A stretch of DNA of 64,000 nucleotides from Membranipora membranacea (taxonomy: Eukaryota > Bryozoa > Gymnolaemata > Cheilostomatida > Membraniporidae). The notes below the pieces were generated by a model that worked only from the letters and a program-made list of their open reading frames with translations, did no database searches and was not told the DNA's origin. The position numbers and the translations under genes were made by a program. Shown in pieces: positions 11,601-24,849 of the stretch (position 1 is its first letter; every line of letters starts with the position of its first letter). The stretch covers positions 21,256,025-21,320,024 of the forward strand of contig OU612070.1 in NCBI GenBank assembly GCA_914767715.1. The letters run 5' to 3'.

Positions 11601-13888
11601 GGGAAAAAAAACTAACTAATACTTTCAGGAAATTGGCAGTAAGAGCTAGATATTTATAGGTTTTTTTCCATCTGTTTCTGCCATTCGGAATCAGCTTATT
11701 TCTGACTCTTGAGCAAAGGACAGTATTTGTTAACCATCATAAAACAAATATAGTCTCACTCTCTTTAACATACCATGTTGAAAAACAGTTTCTGTTTTTT
11801 CTAAAGTCTTAGATGGCCAAGAGTTATCTTACCATTGTGATTTGCAATAAAGTGTGCTACAATTATAAATCATGTTGTGTTATAGGTACTGTGTAACAGT
11901 CCAACCACAATCAAAATTCTAACATGAGGGCTTTATGATATTTTTGCCAGCGTGTCACTGAAACATAACGGAGCCTTAGTTGTTTGCAATCATTATCTTG
12001 ACAAAGCCTGATTTGTTAATTCGCTATTCTGTGAGCACTTACATATCAAGAGCATATTCATGTATTTATTTTCGACAATAATGATCAATGATGTTTTACC
12101 AGCAATAATTACTTCCTAAACTCCGAAAGTTGTTAAGTTCTGGCATGTCTCAAACAATATGAGGAGGGGGGGGGCATGTCTCTAAGCAGATTTAGAACAA
12201 TTTCATTATCATAAATGCCTTCAGGTTGTTCTCACATTATTGCCTACTATTTTGTGTATTTTTATATCATGTATTATGTATATAAGGTTATTGCACTTTA
12301 GGTTGGCAAAGAGTATGAATAAAAAGCATTATCATGAAATTATGACTACAGAGAGTTTTAGAATGTGCTAGATAGATTGTGTCCAGCAGAGGATAGAATG
12401 TATGACTGAAAACATAAACATTTAAATAGCAGAGGTATTATAGTAATTCTATTTTAACGTATTTATATGTTTACCAGGGGAGGGAAACAAATTCCCTTTC
12501 TTCACCCCTCTTTTTTAATAAAGAGGTTAAGAATTCAAAAAACTGTGTGAGATCAGCTGTGTAAGTGCTGATGTGACATTATGTAGATGTCAAATTTGCA
12601 TCTCCCTATTTCCCATGTTGATCCAGAAGTCTTCATTTTCCTGTGTCCTATCATATACTGCACCGAAGATCTCAGACTTTCCTGAAGTCACCTTACTCTG
12701 AGTCATTAAGTACTTTGTCTTTGTAGTATGCTGTCATACTGAGGGCTTGAACAGGTCTAAGAGCACTAAATAAAAGCTCAGATCTAGGAGATAACTCAGG
12801 CTAGAAAACTGCCGGATTAAAGTGTTCCACTCGCAGTCAAAATCTTACAAAGTTGCATACTTTGTTTAGACAAAAGTATTGGATGCCATTTATACTTAAC
12901 TCAAAATCTTTGCTGACAACAATCTGCTCCTCAGGTAGTTGAAGGTGAAGAGAAGAAAACTTGTCTCTGAGAGAAATAGCCACCTATTGTAGAGGGCTGA
13001 CTGATACTAAACATGTATAATACAAAATCCTTAATAAAACATAACATGATAATAAATAATAAAAACAATGAAAATGGGGGAAAATAAATAGGCTTCCTAT
13101 GTCTTCATTCAGAGTTTTAAGGACGTGGAACATCGGTCCCTACCCCAGTCTGCACTGGCTCATCACTATACATTCCTTGATGGTCTGGGTTTGTGGTGTT
13201 TCTTCAGTCTTCCAGGCCTGGGGTAAAAAGATATCGGGCTCCTTGTTTACCCTCCAGATCTGGCTTGTTTTCTCATCTTTTCGCCGATCTGTGTTTATTA
13301 GCGGTGGCCGGTGACAAATCAATCACAAGATAAGAAAGCCTCTGAAATAATTTATCTGTGGGAAGTAATTACAATGCTACTGGAAACAGGCATGAACAAT
13401 TTCGATGAGAAAATTTTCATAGCTATAAATACAAAGTAATTTATAACAAGCTTTTGTAGAAAAGCGAGTGTTTTCTTGGCATTTTAAAGGAGATAAATAT
13501 TCAAATACAAATACTATTTTCTTCTTATAAGCCTGTCGCAGATACAATATATTAAATGTTAATCTTAAAATGTCACAATGTTAATAATAAATAAAAAGTA
13601 ACTCATGATTTATTTCATGTCGCAGGTATAAAGGGGAATTTTTCAAAGAGCAGTAACTCATGTTATAGAATACGTATTGTGGTTGTTATGTTTGTTGCAT
13701 GTGAATAACTGTTTTCGAGGACTCATGCACTGACTCACTTATTTTTGTCTGAAGACTAAGTAACGCTGAAGACTTATCTTTGTGTGCAGATGCATGTGAC
13801 ATGGCTGTCTGTCAAGCTAATAAATGGTCCCAAAAACTGTTCCCTACAGGATTGCTTGGAATCAACATTAATATTTTGCAATTTATAA
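11601..13888. repeat. Inter-lectin duplicated non-coding block, copy A
   Basis: This is the direct copy of about 25,590-27,930, offset about 14 kb. I find no coding gene. It includes a G-run near 12,167, an open antisense stretch at 13,322-13,140 that is also recognisable in the other copy but is closed by substitutions there, and short indels between copies. Confidence 0.6.
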
Positions 13889-13955
13889 ATGGGCTGCAAG
13901 AGCAGCTGTGTGGTGCCATCAGATAGGCCTCAGAAAAAGAAAGAAAGACCTATTG
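13889..13955 (+). pseudogene. Orphan first coding exon, MGCKSSC N-terminus, copy A
   Basis: An ATG at 13889 opens 22 codons, MGCKSSCVVPSDRPQ followed by KKKERPI, and runs into a consensus donor G|GTAAGTG. Met-Gly-Cys with a serine at position 6 and a basic patch is the arrangement of an N-myristoylated, palmitoylated membrane anchor, as in Src-family kinases and some G-alpha subunits (family knowledge). A plausible 3' splice site ('tttgtgtgcag') lies 95 bp upstream. No downstream exon is recognisable before the next lectin gene, so this is probably a stranded piece of another gene carried in the duplication. The protein family is not identified. Confidence 0.4.
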
Positions 13956-15600
13956 GTAAGTGATATATCCGTCTTAATCTTGCCTTTGTCACAGCTAGCT
14001 TTCCAACTCTAGTCAGTCATCAGTCTTATATTCAGTATTTACAAAGCGAAAATCAAAAACTAATTTTATTCATGTACCAATCATTGAAACCATTGACTAT
14101 CAACCATTGACCATCAACCATTGAAAATTCCAAAATGAAACAAAGAATTAATTGAGTTTTCATTAAAAATAGATCTGCTTCTCACCTACCTATATATAAA
14201 AGCAACTCAAGCTGGTCACAAGTCTGAGATCTGTAAGGATCTACAGCTCTTTATTCTCCATCAGCGTCTGTTTTATTGAGGGTCACCTTTACACTAAAAA
14301 ACATGCCATACGTCAGCAATTGGAAACTCAAAGTCTGTCGGAATTATATCAAACTACTCCCAGTTCAAGCCCTTATTGACCTCTTTCAAAATCAAGAATA
14401 TTAAAATACTGAGATAACATGCTCGGAAATTATGTTGAATAGAAAATTTGTGCCCAGATCAAAAAATTAGATTTGTTTCTAACCTTACTACCTGATCATA
14501 AATCTACAAACCATTTGGCTCATCGTCTCTTCATTCTCTGCCAGCTTCTGTTTTAATGAGGGTTATTTTAGCACTAAAAAATTATGCCACATTGTTAACA
14601 CGTAGCTACATCGGGGTTAACACGTGGTGACAAGTTGTTTTACTGGTGACCATGTGATAAAAGGGAACGATTTCCTATCAGTATACCAAGTGGTATCACA
14701 TTTTTGGATCCATTGTAGCAACCTAGCTAGATTTTGCCCTCCTGGGATCATTATAAAACTTTGTAAAACTTTATTGACACTGTCAACTGTAACAGGACAA
14801 ATTAGGCAATGAGGGAAATTAAATAGAAACTAACTGACTAACAACAAGAAAACAAACTATTGTCAGAAAAGGCTGTTTGTCGAAAATGTTCAGAGACTTC
14901 TAGCAAGTCTTGTTCTCCATAGGATCTATACTTTAAAAACACACAACATATAATTAGTGAATACTGATATCTTCCATATCACGTGGAGACAGTCGGTCAT
15001 CATAGCCACCAATAAAATGGTAAAATTAATCCCATATACACAAACTCTATTCACCTCCTCATCCTTCTCTGGTTGATGGAAATACGGCCACCAATTTTCT
15101 CAAAGATTGTGAAAAAAAAAGATGAAATAAACTACTTTTGAAGTGTCTTTTTGGTAATTAACCACTCCTCCGAGTATTCTTTGAGGAGTTACACTCCAAA
15201 CATGAAAAATGTACAGCTAATCAGATAATAGAATCTAGAATTATACTGTCCTAATCAAATGAAGCTTTAGAGAAGGTAGCCGAGAGTAATGATAGTCAGC
15301 GCTCTGCTACGTCCATCCTTATATATATTTTGTGGTGCATAAATGTTTAGCATTTCTCCGAATCTACACCATTATTAGTGGAGAGCAGTTATAATACTGG
15401 ATAACTGACACACAGATATAAATTGGGGACTCAAGGGTTTAGCCACAGTTCCTATCCAAATTTCTTGTCAAATAGACAAATCAAAAAAAATTTTCAGTTC
15501 AGTACATATGAGTTTAGCTAAAGAACACTTGTAATTATAGGCTGCACATGTTGTTCGCGTTAAATTTCAATGGTCACAAATACATACTTGGGGTTGCTTG
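13956..15600. other. Non-coding flank upstream of lectin 3 terminus
   Basis: No gene is seen. The block around 14,225-14,310 is repeated in diverged form at 14,520-14,595 ('ttctccatcagcgtctgtttta' family). Around 14,100 there is a short tandem run of 'aaccattgaccatc'. The stretch from about 14,900 to 15,700 is the outer arm of palindrome 2. Confidence 0.5.
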
Positions 15601-15756
15601 CAGTTTACAGAGTTTTATTAGGATCCAACAGAGACATCATTAAAAAGATATTAGTCATCATTAATAGATATTGTTTACGACAAATTAAAAGAAATGGCAT
15701 CAGGTGATTTGAAGAGCACTTAAGACCAGTAAACCAAGTTGGACAAGGTGCACAGT

Positions 15757-17344
15757 TCAACATCTCTCACATATATAACCTTGAGGATATCTATCACAGT
15801 ATCCATCATCATATCCGAATCTCTGATGTTCAGCGACAGAAGCCCAGTGATTTCTGTTAGAGATCAGTGTTATACAGTTTTGTATACCCGCATAGTTATC
15901 AGGCTGGCCATCGATCCAGGCTTCTACTGTTACTGGATCATCTACAGTTCCTTTACTCCAGTACCAGCTGCCACTTTGTTTATAGCCTCCAACAGTCATA
16001 TCTACTTTCCTGTTTAATAAAATAAATGATATTAATCAGAGCGCTGATTTCACACACAGTCCTAGTGGATATCCTGCCGAAGGTCGAACATTTTGAGGGT
16101 TCCTACGACAAGTTAGCACTAGAATAACACCAATACTTCAAAACAGGAAGGAAAATTAAAGCTGGCGATAACCTATAGAATAAACAGTGACGAAGCATCA
16201 CCATCTGTTCACCCTGATTGGCTTGGTAAGGATTCAATAAGTGATTGGAAAAGCTCTCCCCAGTCGCAGTGTTTTAAAATTAATATCGGAGTATCACTAA
16301 AAGTTAGGGCCATTAGCTCTCAACTTTTTCACCCAGAAAAGCTTTTAGTTGACATATACTAAAAAGAAATCACATATTATATTACCTATTTCTAAGTATT
16401 TCTGATACTCACATTAGATTTGGGTCGCTAGATCTATATCCTTTCATCCAGTAGAACTCATTCCAGGACTCGATGGTCGCCAGCCTTCCACCTTTTAATC
16501 TGCATTTTTCCTGAGCACCATCGAAAGTCTGTATGTCAGTTGTCTCAAACCAATAACAATGATCATTGATACCCTGGACCCATCCAGTAGGACAACCTGT
16601 AGAGTAATAATAATAGCACGATGAATCACAGCAATTATGAACAATTAGGCTTTAGAGTGTAAGTACAGTACTTAATATATGTAATTATAGTATCAGTCCG
16701 AAGAGAGAATATAAATTTACAACTCTAATAAATGTCTCACCTGCTGATGCTGATGTAGGCCAGATAGAAGGTGAGGGTGAAGGTGAGCGGTCTTTGCTTT
16801 CTTCACTCATAGGTGCTCGCAAGCTGTCAAGGGCTCTGTTTCCTAAGAGGAAAATTTAATTTGTGAAACCGGGTATATTTTTAATTGAGGATCAATTTTC
16901 AAACAACAAATTAAGTCCACAAGCTATGATGAGCAAAGCTATGGGGAAAGGCGAGGGAAATGAATGAGGGAAAATATACCCCATTGTACAAACATTTCAA
17001 AACTCTGCTGCTCTTTTGTCTGATTTATTACAGGTATTTTTTCCATCAGTTCTTGGTGATTGTGAATGTAGAAAAGAAATTATTGTTGTATCTAACTGGG
17101 GTGTTATTCTGGTCAATCAAATCAACTGTCGTAAATTTAATAATGGGCCGGAACTAATGACAAAATAAATGGGACGAGTAGATTATACTAGTCACTTAAT
17201 CTTATATGCTATAAACATTAAATTAGTATCCCGTTATATCCCGTTTAAATTAGATCTATATTTCTTACCTCCCTGAGCTGAAGCTGACCAGATAGAGACA
17301 ATGAGAAGAATAACAGATGAAGTAATCCTCGGCTCTGTCATCAT
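15757..17344 (-). CDS. Secreted C-type lectin 3 (QPD type)
   Basis: Coding exons on the minus strand are 17344-17269, 16842-16741, 16596-16413 and 16009-15757 (204 aa, stop TGA rather than TAA). It is the direct counterpart of lectin 5. The signal peptide begins MMTEPRITSS. The linker reads APMSEESKDRSPSPSPSIWP. The lectin domain keeps all six paired cysteines, GQPDNY and the extra terminal cysteine. A specific change is Asp-Arg for Asp-Ile after the fifth domain cysteine (GYCDRYP), shared with lectin 5. Splice sites match those of the other copies. The 3' flank carries AATAAA on the minus strand near 15,613. Confidence 0.9.
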
Positions 17345-17466
17345 CTAAAAATAATAACATTAATTATTCAAACAATTATTATGTGCCTAGAGTTTATAGG
17401 TTGAGATCTTGATCAATAGGCTTATCCAATTAATTAACAGTCTTTCACATCTTGTAATATACTAAC

Positions 17467-17581
17467 CTTGATACCCTGACTGTACTGACTATACTGTAAA
17501 CTTTAACCTGTTATATACTAGCTGAAAGGATGCAGTTCTCAAGTTAGAATGATGAGAATCCATCATTGTCTCCTACTTATA
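17467..17581 (-). promoter_or_regulatory. Lectin 3 promoter and 5'UTR exon
   Basis: The TATA position is TATAAGTA (17581-17574), as in lectin 1. The non-coding exon contains 'gagaactgca' and ends at 17467 before donor GTTAGT. Confidence 0.55.
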
Positions 17582-20500
17582 GTTTAAAAGTTGACACCGC
17601 TTTGATAATGAATAACCAATGAAATCAGCCGATTTCTCTAGCTAGAAAGGAGGACAATAAGAAGAAGATATCGTAACAGGTGATTATGAGAAATGGCTGC
17701 TCAATTACGCATAACACAAGACACAATGACACAAGGGGCTTATCTACAGGATCAATGTCGTAATTATGTCATTTGCCCCCAATTTCCCAACAATAATCAC
17801 GCAAAGTAGGTAGGTAGATAGGTATCATTTTGATCTCAAATGCTGGTTGATGCAATAATAGCCCTGACACTCATCATAGTGAAAATCTCTTGCTGTGTAT
17901 TGTTCATTGTGTTGCATCAATCTGTGAAATACTAGAAGTCCACTGATTGGTCATAATGCATCCAATAAGTATGCTCAAAAGCAAATACTGAAATTTTTAA
18001 CAATTTCAGCACATAATCTGGTTGGTGACTGACTGTGGGTGAAGAATTGAGAGTAAATTGACGTGGATATGTCTTTTTTTGAGAAAAATAACTTGAGCTT
18101 TGCTGGCTTATTATTATCACTGTGTGGAAAATCTTTTATAACTAACTACACAAGTAGAATCCGACAGTGTAGTAATTCAGATCTTAGCAGCATTGTCTAT
18201 CACTTGAATTGAGCAATTCGTGTTTAATCAATTTTTTTAGAAACGCCAAAATCTTTTATTTGTAATTTAAAAAACAATTCTTATTGTCAGCACAGCATTG
18301 TTAAAAGTTGCAGCACTGAGTGAAACACTCTTAATCATTATATAATGGGCATAAGGTGGTATCACGGGTTTATTTTTACCGGTCACTACTAAAAAAATGC
18401 ATAACCTAAGCTGCAATTTAAGATTACTGCAGAAGCCTTCACATCCTGCTAGAATTTTCAGATGAAGTAAATTATATGAAATTGCAAATACTTATTACTG
18501 GAACTCAATAACGGGCACAGCCCAGTTCAAGGCAGAGTTAAAATTCTAAAAATTAAATCCTCAGATGAGTACTGGCTCATTGTATACTGCAGGTTTGCTG
18601 CCTGTAATCTTAGCGAAACTCAGCTCTGTAAAAAAGATGCCAGCACCAGAAAAGTGATGGTTGTGTGTAAGTAATATATCTAACCAAGGAGGATCCAAAA
18701 TTTCTGATGTAATCCAATAAAAACAGGGATTGAAGTTCTGAACGAGGCTACAATGTTCTACAAACATTTTGAATTAGGAAATTTAATCGCATTTGATAAT
18801 AATGTTCTAGCCATCGAATGAGAAACTTTAAAATGACTGAGAAATCTGTGTCTACACAACTTAATAACATGTGAAATATTGATCAGTGCTTACAAATGCT
18901 TACAGTGGCCGACAAGTTTCTAAAGATGCAATAAATTGCGACTGACTAAGAGGTAAATTCTGGAAGGGATCAGGATTTGAGACTGAACATGTCCGATAAA
19001 ATCACTTAATTGAGCAATGTCTTACACCCAAATGGCCATTTGTTCAAACAATGGTAAACAAGCAAAAACTTTTCAGTATTGGTTTGCACAAAATATGACA
19101 AATATCTTTTTCTTAGTTAATGGCTCATGAGCTTTCGCAATGAAGTTTTACATTTTGACATTATTTTGCCATCTTTCTAGATTAAGTAACAACAAAAACC
19201 AATGAAGTGTAAGGCATAACTCGATGAGGCGTAAAAATATTACTGAACGATGAATATAGGAAATAGGAAACAGCACAAGGAAATAAGCCATTCAGATGAT
19301 ATAACCACATAATATTTACACTGTGTTATAATTATTACTCCACTGTAGAGATTAAAGTAAGTGTGACGATGGCATAACAATAATGATGGATGTGAATGGA
19401 CAGAATGTAATGGTGCAATAATTTGGTCTTAAGGCAATCTTTCTGACCGGTTCAGTCTTAAATCCTGATCCGTTCCAGAGTTTACCTCTTAGTCAGTCGT
19501 AATATCTTACATCTTTATAAAATTGTCGACTATTGTAAGCAAATGTAAGCACTGACCACAAGGAGACACAAATTTCCCAACTTTATTTTCCTGTGTGTGA
19601 TGGGTTACATCGGAAATGTGCGATCCTCCTTGGTCAGATAGGGTAGTTACACATAACGAGAACTTTGCTGGTACTGGCATTTTTTACAGAGCTGAGTTTC
19701 ACTAAGTTAACAGGCAGCAAACCTGCTGTACGCAAAGAACCGCACTAATCCCAGGATTGAAGTTTAAGAACTCAAGCTTTCACGCTTTATGATGACTTGA
19801 ATTGGGCTGTGCCCAATATTAATTTCCAGTAATAAACATTTGCGATATCATGTAAATTTAATTATTTGAAAATTCTTGCAGGATGTGTGGGCTTCTGCAG
19901 TAATCTAAAATTGCAGCTTTGGGTTATGCCTTATTTTAGAACTGACAGGTAAGAAAAAAATTGTAACATTGCTTGACATCCATTATATATTATGATTGGG
20001 AGCTTCACTTTTATCGTGCTGTCAATATAGATTTTTTTTTACTTACAAATAACATATTTTGACATTTCAAACGATGTACTAATTAAAGAAAAATTGCTCA
20101 ATGCAGGTGATAGACAATGCTGCTTAATTCTGAATTACTACAGGGTCGGATTCTACTTGTGTACTTATTTTTAAAAAAGTTTTCACACAGTGATATTAAT
20201 AAGCGATGATAGCTAAATTTATTTTTCTACGTCAATTCAGTCCCCATTCTTCACCCACAGTCAGTAACCAGATACTGTGTTGAAAATATTTACAATATCA
20301 GTTATGGCCAATTATTATTCGATTTTCCGCCTACTTATTGGTTGCTTTTATGACCAATCAGTGGCCTTCTAGTGTTTCACAGATTGATGCAACACACTAC
20401 ACAATACACAGCAAGAGATTTTTCCTTTAATGATTGTGAGGGCATAAAACCTTGATATCAGCAGAGGGCTATTATTGCATAAACCGGCATTTGACACCAA

Positions 20501-20821
20501 AATAATACCTACTATGTGATTGTTGTTGGGGGCGTCTTCCCTAAATTATAACCTTGATCCCGAAGATAAGCCCCTTGTGTCATTGAGTAATATGTTACGA
20601 GTTATAATTAAGTAGTATTCCTCATTGGGATCAACTTCATTCATTGGCTAAGATATAACCAATCATATACTTTGTAATAAAATTATGTCTTCTCCTATAC
20701 CAGATTATTCCCATCATAAACCAATCTATTGTTATAGTTCTACAGATGATTTCTCATCACCACCTGGTACGGTCTTTTCATCTAATCGCATTTATTATCA
20801 AGTCAGTTTCAACATCTAAAC
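17582..20821. other. Divergent intergenic region of lectins 3/4
   Basis: The inner arms of palindrome 2 contain no convincing gene. CCAAT-like motifs ('gaccaatcag', 'accaatcata') lie at mirrored positions. Short ORFs such as 18,767-18,561 recur in the other arms only because the DNA is repeated. Confidence 0.55.
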
Positions 20822-20924
20822 TATATAAATAGGAGACAACGATGGTTCTAATCATTCTAGCTTGAGAACTGCACTCTTTCAGCTACTATACAACAGTTTA
20901 CAGTATATCAGTAGGTTTATCAAG
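20822..20924 (+). promoter_or_regulatory. Lectin 4 promoter and 5'UTR exon
   Basis: TATATAAATA begins at 20822. The non-coding exon shares the 'gagaactgca', 'tttcagctac' and 'acagtttacag' blocks and ends with 'tttatcaag' at 20924 before GTAAGT. Confidence 0.7.
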
Positions 20925-21092
20925 GTAAGTGTATTACAAGAAGTGTACCACTGTGAATGTATTGGATGGAGAGTATCACAATGCAAGACAATAATTATTG
21001 ATTGATGGTGATTCAAGATCTCAATGTAAAGACTCTAGGCTGATAATAATTGTTTCTATTGCTTCTAATGTATATATTGTAATTATTTCTAG

Positions 21093-22686
21093 ATGATGAC
21101 AGAGCGGAGGATCACCACATCTGTTATTCTTCTCATTGTCTCTATCTGGTCAGCTTCAGCTCAGGGAGGTAGGATATATAAATATACATTTATCTGTCTG
21201 AGGTACTGTAATTACAGTGACTAACAACTGTACAAAATTCCACTAAGCATTCGAGTTAGATACTGCCTAAAAAATTTTATTTTATTGATTATTTATAATT
21301 GTATCACCAGCTTTTAATATTGTTAAGAGGAGGATGTTAACTTGTTATAACTATTAGTTGTAGTGACTATAGGTATAATTTACCCATCCCATTTATTTTG
21401 TCATTGATTGGTTCGGGCTCTTTATTTACCACAGTTGTTTTGATTGACACAGAGTAATACCCCAGTCAGTTTTGAAGTGTTTGTAGCCAACAATTGGGTG
21501 ATATTTTCCCTAATTCATTTCTAATACCTTTGCTCATCAAAGCTTTTGGACTTGTTGATTGAAACCTGATCATGGATGAATAATATACCTGGCTTCACAA
21601 GTTGCCTTTTGTTTTTTAGGAGCCAGGGCCCTTGAGAGCTTACGAGCACCGATCAGTGAAGGAAACATAGACCGCTTACCTACCGCTTCAGTAACTCCAT
21701 CACCTTCTATCTGGCCTACATCAGCATCAGCAGGTGAGACATTTATTAGAGTTGTAAATTTATATTCTCTTTTCGGACTGATACTATAATTACATATATT
21801 AAGTACTGTACCTACACTCTAAAGCCTAATTGTTCATAATTGCTGTGATTCATCGTGCTATTATTATTACTCTACAGGTTGTCCTACTGGATGGGTACAG
21901 GGTATCAATGATCATTGTTATTGGTTTGAGACTACTGACATGCAGACTTTCGAAGGTGCTCAGGAGAAATGTAGAATAAAAGGTGGAAGGCTGGCAACAA
22001 TCGAGTCCTGGAATGAGTTCTACTGGATGAAAGGATATAGATCTAGCGACCCAAATCTTATGTGAGTATCAGAAATACTTGTATGAAAATAGGTAACATA
22101 ATAAATGTGCTTTTTTCGTATGTGTCAACTTAAAGCTCTTCTGGGTGAAATAATTAAAACACAGTGAGTCCAACCTTTGGTGATACTCTGATAGAAGTCT
22201 TAAAACACTGCGACTATGAAAAGCTTTTCCAATATTATAATGAATCCTTACCAAGCCATGCAGAGTTTGGAGATGCTTCGTCACTGTGTATTTCATAGGT
22301 CATTTTCAGTTTTAGTGTTCCTTTTTATGCTAACTTGTCATAGGAGCCCTCAATATTTTCGACCTCCAACAGAATTTTTACAACTGTACGTGAAATCAGC
22401 ATTTTGATTCATATAATTTATTTTATTAAACAGGAAAGTAGATATGACTGTTGGAGGCTATAAGCAAAGTGGCAGCTGGTACTGGAGTAAAGGAACTGTA
22501 GATGATCCAGTAACAGTAGAAGCCTGGATCGATGGTCAGCCTGATAACTATGCGGGTATACAAAACTGTATAACACTGATCTCTAACAGAAATCACTGGG
22601 CTTCTGTCGCTGAGCATCAGAGGTTTGGATATGATGATGGATACTGTCATATATATCCTCAAGGTTATATATGTGAAAGATGTTAA
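21093..22686 (+). CDS. Secreted C-type lectin 4 (QPD type)
   Basis: Coding exons are 21093-21168, 21620-21733, 21878-22061 and 22434-22686 (208 aa). The signal peptide begins MMTERRITTSVILL. The linker is the same as in lectin 2 (TASVTPSPSIWP). The lectin domain carries GQPDNYAG and YDDGYCHIYP, with His where lectin 2 has Asp, plus Met, Glu and Ile substitutions in exon 4 (DMQTFEGAQEKCRIKGG). All splice sites and the C-terminal cysteine are kept. AATAAA signals lie near 22,769 and 22,829. It is the right-arm partner of lectin 3. Confidence 0.92.
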
Positions 22687-23059
22687 TCTTTACACCTCAT
22701 CTAAAGTGGTTGGTTTGTCTGAGATCTGCAATTAACCTCAATGCCATTGCTTTCAGTTTGTCAACATAATAAACAATGTATATTAATGATGATTTTCATG
22801 TTTTTAGCAATATTTCTATTTGATCCTAATAAAACTCTGTAAACTGCAAGCCAACCCAACTATGTATTTATGACCATTGAAGTTGACATATTGAGCAATA
22901 TTTTCAGCATATAAACACAAGTATTCTCTAGCTTAACTTAAATGTACTAAACTGAAGAATTTTGATATAAATGTTTGAGTTCTCTGTTCGACAAGGAATT
23001 TGTAAGGGAACTGCAGCTAAAGCATTTCGTCGCAAGTCTATATATGCGTATCAGTTACA

Positions 23060-24470
23060 CCAGAGACCATAGATATTGAGGCCTTCCACTTGCAATGATA
23101 ACGTATATAACCGATGCGAACATATTGAAAATTAGGCTCCGCCCCATTCTGGTGGTAATCGCTTGGAGGTAAGTGCACCCAGCGCAATGCATTTACTACC
23201 AAAAATTGACAAGGTGAACACTTTAATTGTTTATTTTATAAGCACATTCCCACAGAAATTTCGACAATATCAATTGGGACATATGAAATCTAAGACGTGT
23301 CTTTTAAATAAAATATAGGCATCAAAGAAACAAAATACTTGGTGGATGATAAAACCTTTTTGTAATGTAACCCCCTTATATTTAGACAGCAGAATTTCAA
23401 TTCAATGTGAAAATAGTTCTGAAAAATAATGTGAACAAGCACTGATGATATCACTTCCAGTTCTGGTGACTGAATTGAATTCATCAGTCAGGCCAGCACA
23501 GAAATTTTCTATAGCATAGGTCTGAGAAAAATATCATCCTCAAAAAATTTAATTTTTCCCGGCTTATTCTAGCAAAATGCTGATTGTCGCTTGAAGATAT
23601 GTGCTTTGAAGTGCTCTGAATCTGGGCTGTCTCAGAATCCTCTAAGTCATCTCATATCTGCCCAAACATCATTTCAAAGCGATTTTTAAAAAAGCTTTGC
23701 ATAGCTGCAACCATCACACGATAACTTTGAGGCAGAGAGGGAGGTCTTCCCTCCCTCGATGCAAGTAATTTATTTACGTTTGTCAGTAACTAGGCATGTG
23801 AGCTGAATAGAAGAAGAGTTTCAAAAGAGAATTTAAAATAGGCATGAATCTGCTGGCGATGCACTCTGCTCTGATGCCGCCATTCTCACTTCAGTTTTGA
23901 ATGCGTTTGAACTTTGAATGGTTGGTACCTGTCCCCATGATTTTCTATATAAATCTTAGCGCATACGGATTTCCCTCGGTCAGCGTCAAAACTTAAGGTG
24001 AAAAGTAATTTTTGAATTTTATTTTGTTAGACTTGACAGACATTGGCTAAGAGTATCCCCTTGCCTTCACACATGATAAACTTTGTCTAAGAAACTCATC
24101 ACAACAGCTAACCTATGTCAGGCCATCATTACATCGCAGTGAGCAACAATGATGGATTATACTGCCAGCCCCCCCCCCCCTTACTTTCTCACAAAAATAC
24201 AGGCCTGTATAATATTAATCTCTGGCTAAGAATGCGATAACAAGTTGATAGTGACTTAGTTGCTGTCTGGTCTGGTTTTGTCAGCAAGATAGTGGTTAAT
24301 TGCCTCAAATAACTCAGGTGAAAAACCTGAAATTTTATTGAGAAAGCCATTGCTGTCCAAGGCAGCAACGCTTACTTTACAACCAGAAGTGGGCGTGGCC
24401 ATTAAATGACGTTGATTGGCTATTCGCATTTTATGCGCAAGTGGAAGGTCTATATATCCATAGTCTCTGG
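23060..24470. mobile_element. Non-autonomous TIR DNA transposon (1.41 kb)
   Basis: The ends are imperfect inverted repeats: left CCAGAGACCATAGATATT then GGCCTTCCACTTGC, right complement CCAGAGACTATGGATATA then GACCTTCCACTTGC. Weaker inverted similarity continues inward ('ggctccgcccc' against 'ggccacgccc'). The element is flanked by TTACA at 23055-23059 and 24471-24475. The homologous place after lectin 6 (near 37,335, 'cagttatagtgtatt') is uninterrupted and serves as an empty site. There is no transposase ORF, so it must be mobilised in trans. The superfamily is not assigned; a 5-bp duplication does not fit Tc1/mariner (TA). Confidence 0.8.
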
Positions 24471-24849
24471 TTACACTAAATTATGATTGCTCTCGACTAA
24501 TAATTGTGTAGATCCTTTTACACCACAGAATAGTGAGTATAGGAGGATTGACATAGCAGAGTGCTGACTAACATTTCTTTCTGTACCTTTCCAAAACCTG
24601 GCTCGTATTGACAGTAGTTTGAGAACACAGATTGTCTCAACTTAATATGAAAGATATTAGTATTTCACTTATATCTTGTGTGTGTTGAAAGTAAGATCCT
24701 TCGGAGACCACGACTCACTAGAAGTCTCTGACCATTTCGGTCAAACAGCCTTTTCGGATTTTTGATTTCTATCTCCATTTCCCACTTGGCCTATTTTGTA
24801 ATAATTTAATTTAATTTAATAATAGCTTACTACTGACTTACTTGACTTA

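Larger units (their letters stand above)
14900..24640. repeat. Palindrome 2: inverted duplication carrying lectins 3 and 4
   Basis: The axis is near 19,220: lectin exon ends 15757/22686 and start codons 17344/21093 give the same midpoint within a few bases. The left arm ('taagaggtaaattctgg', 18,948) mirrors the right arm ('ccagagtttacctctta', 19,475). The central spacer is much shorter than in palindrome 1. The right outer arm is split by the TIR transposon at 23,060-24,470. Confidence 0.8.

Noticed and set aside
13140-13322. Possible captured coding exon ('DEKTSQIWRVNKEP')
   Set aside because: Open in one copy only and without splice signals or a recognisable family; similarity between copies is ordinary duplication.
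16960-17157. Recurring ORF beginning MNEGKYTPLYKHF in lectin intron 2 (also 2825-3034, 31129-31326)
   Set aside because: It lies antisense inside an intron of a duplicated gene. Conservation is explained by the duplication, and it breaks up in lectins 2, 4 and 6.
18561-18767. Recurring ORF in the palindrome arms (also 4460-4657, 32721-32927, mirror 33864-34211)
   Set aside because: Similar in several arms, but this follows from DNA identity. No domain, start context or splice signals support a protein.
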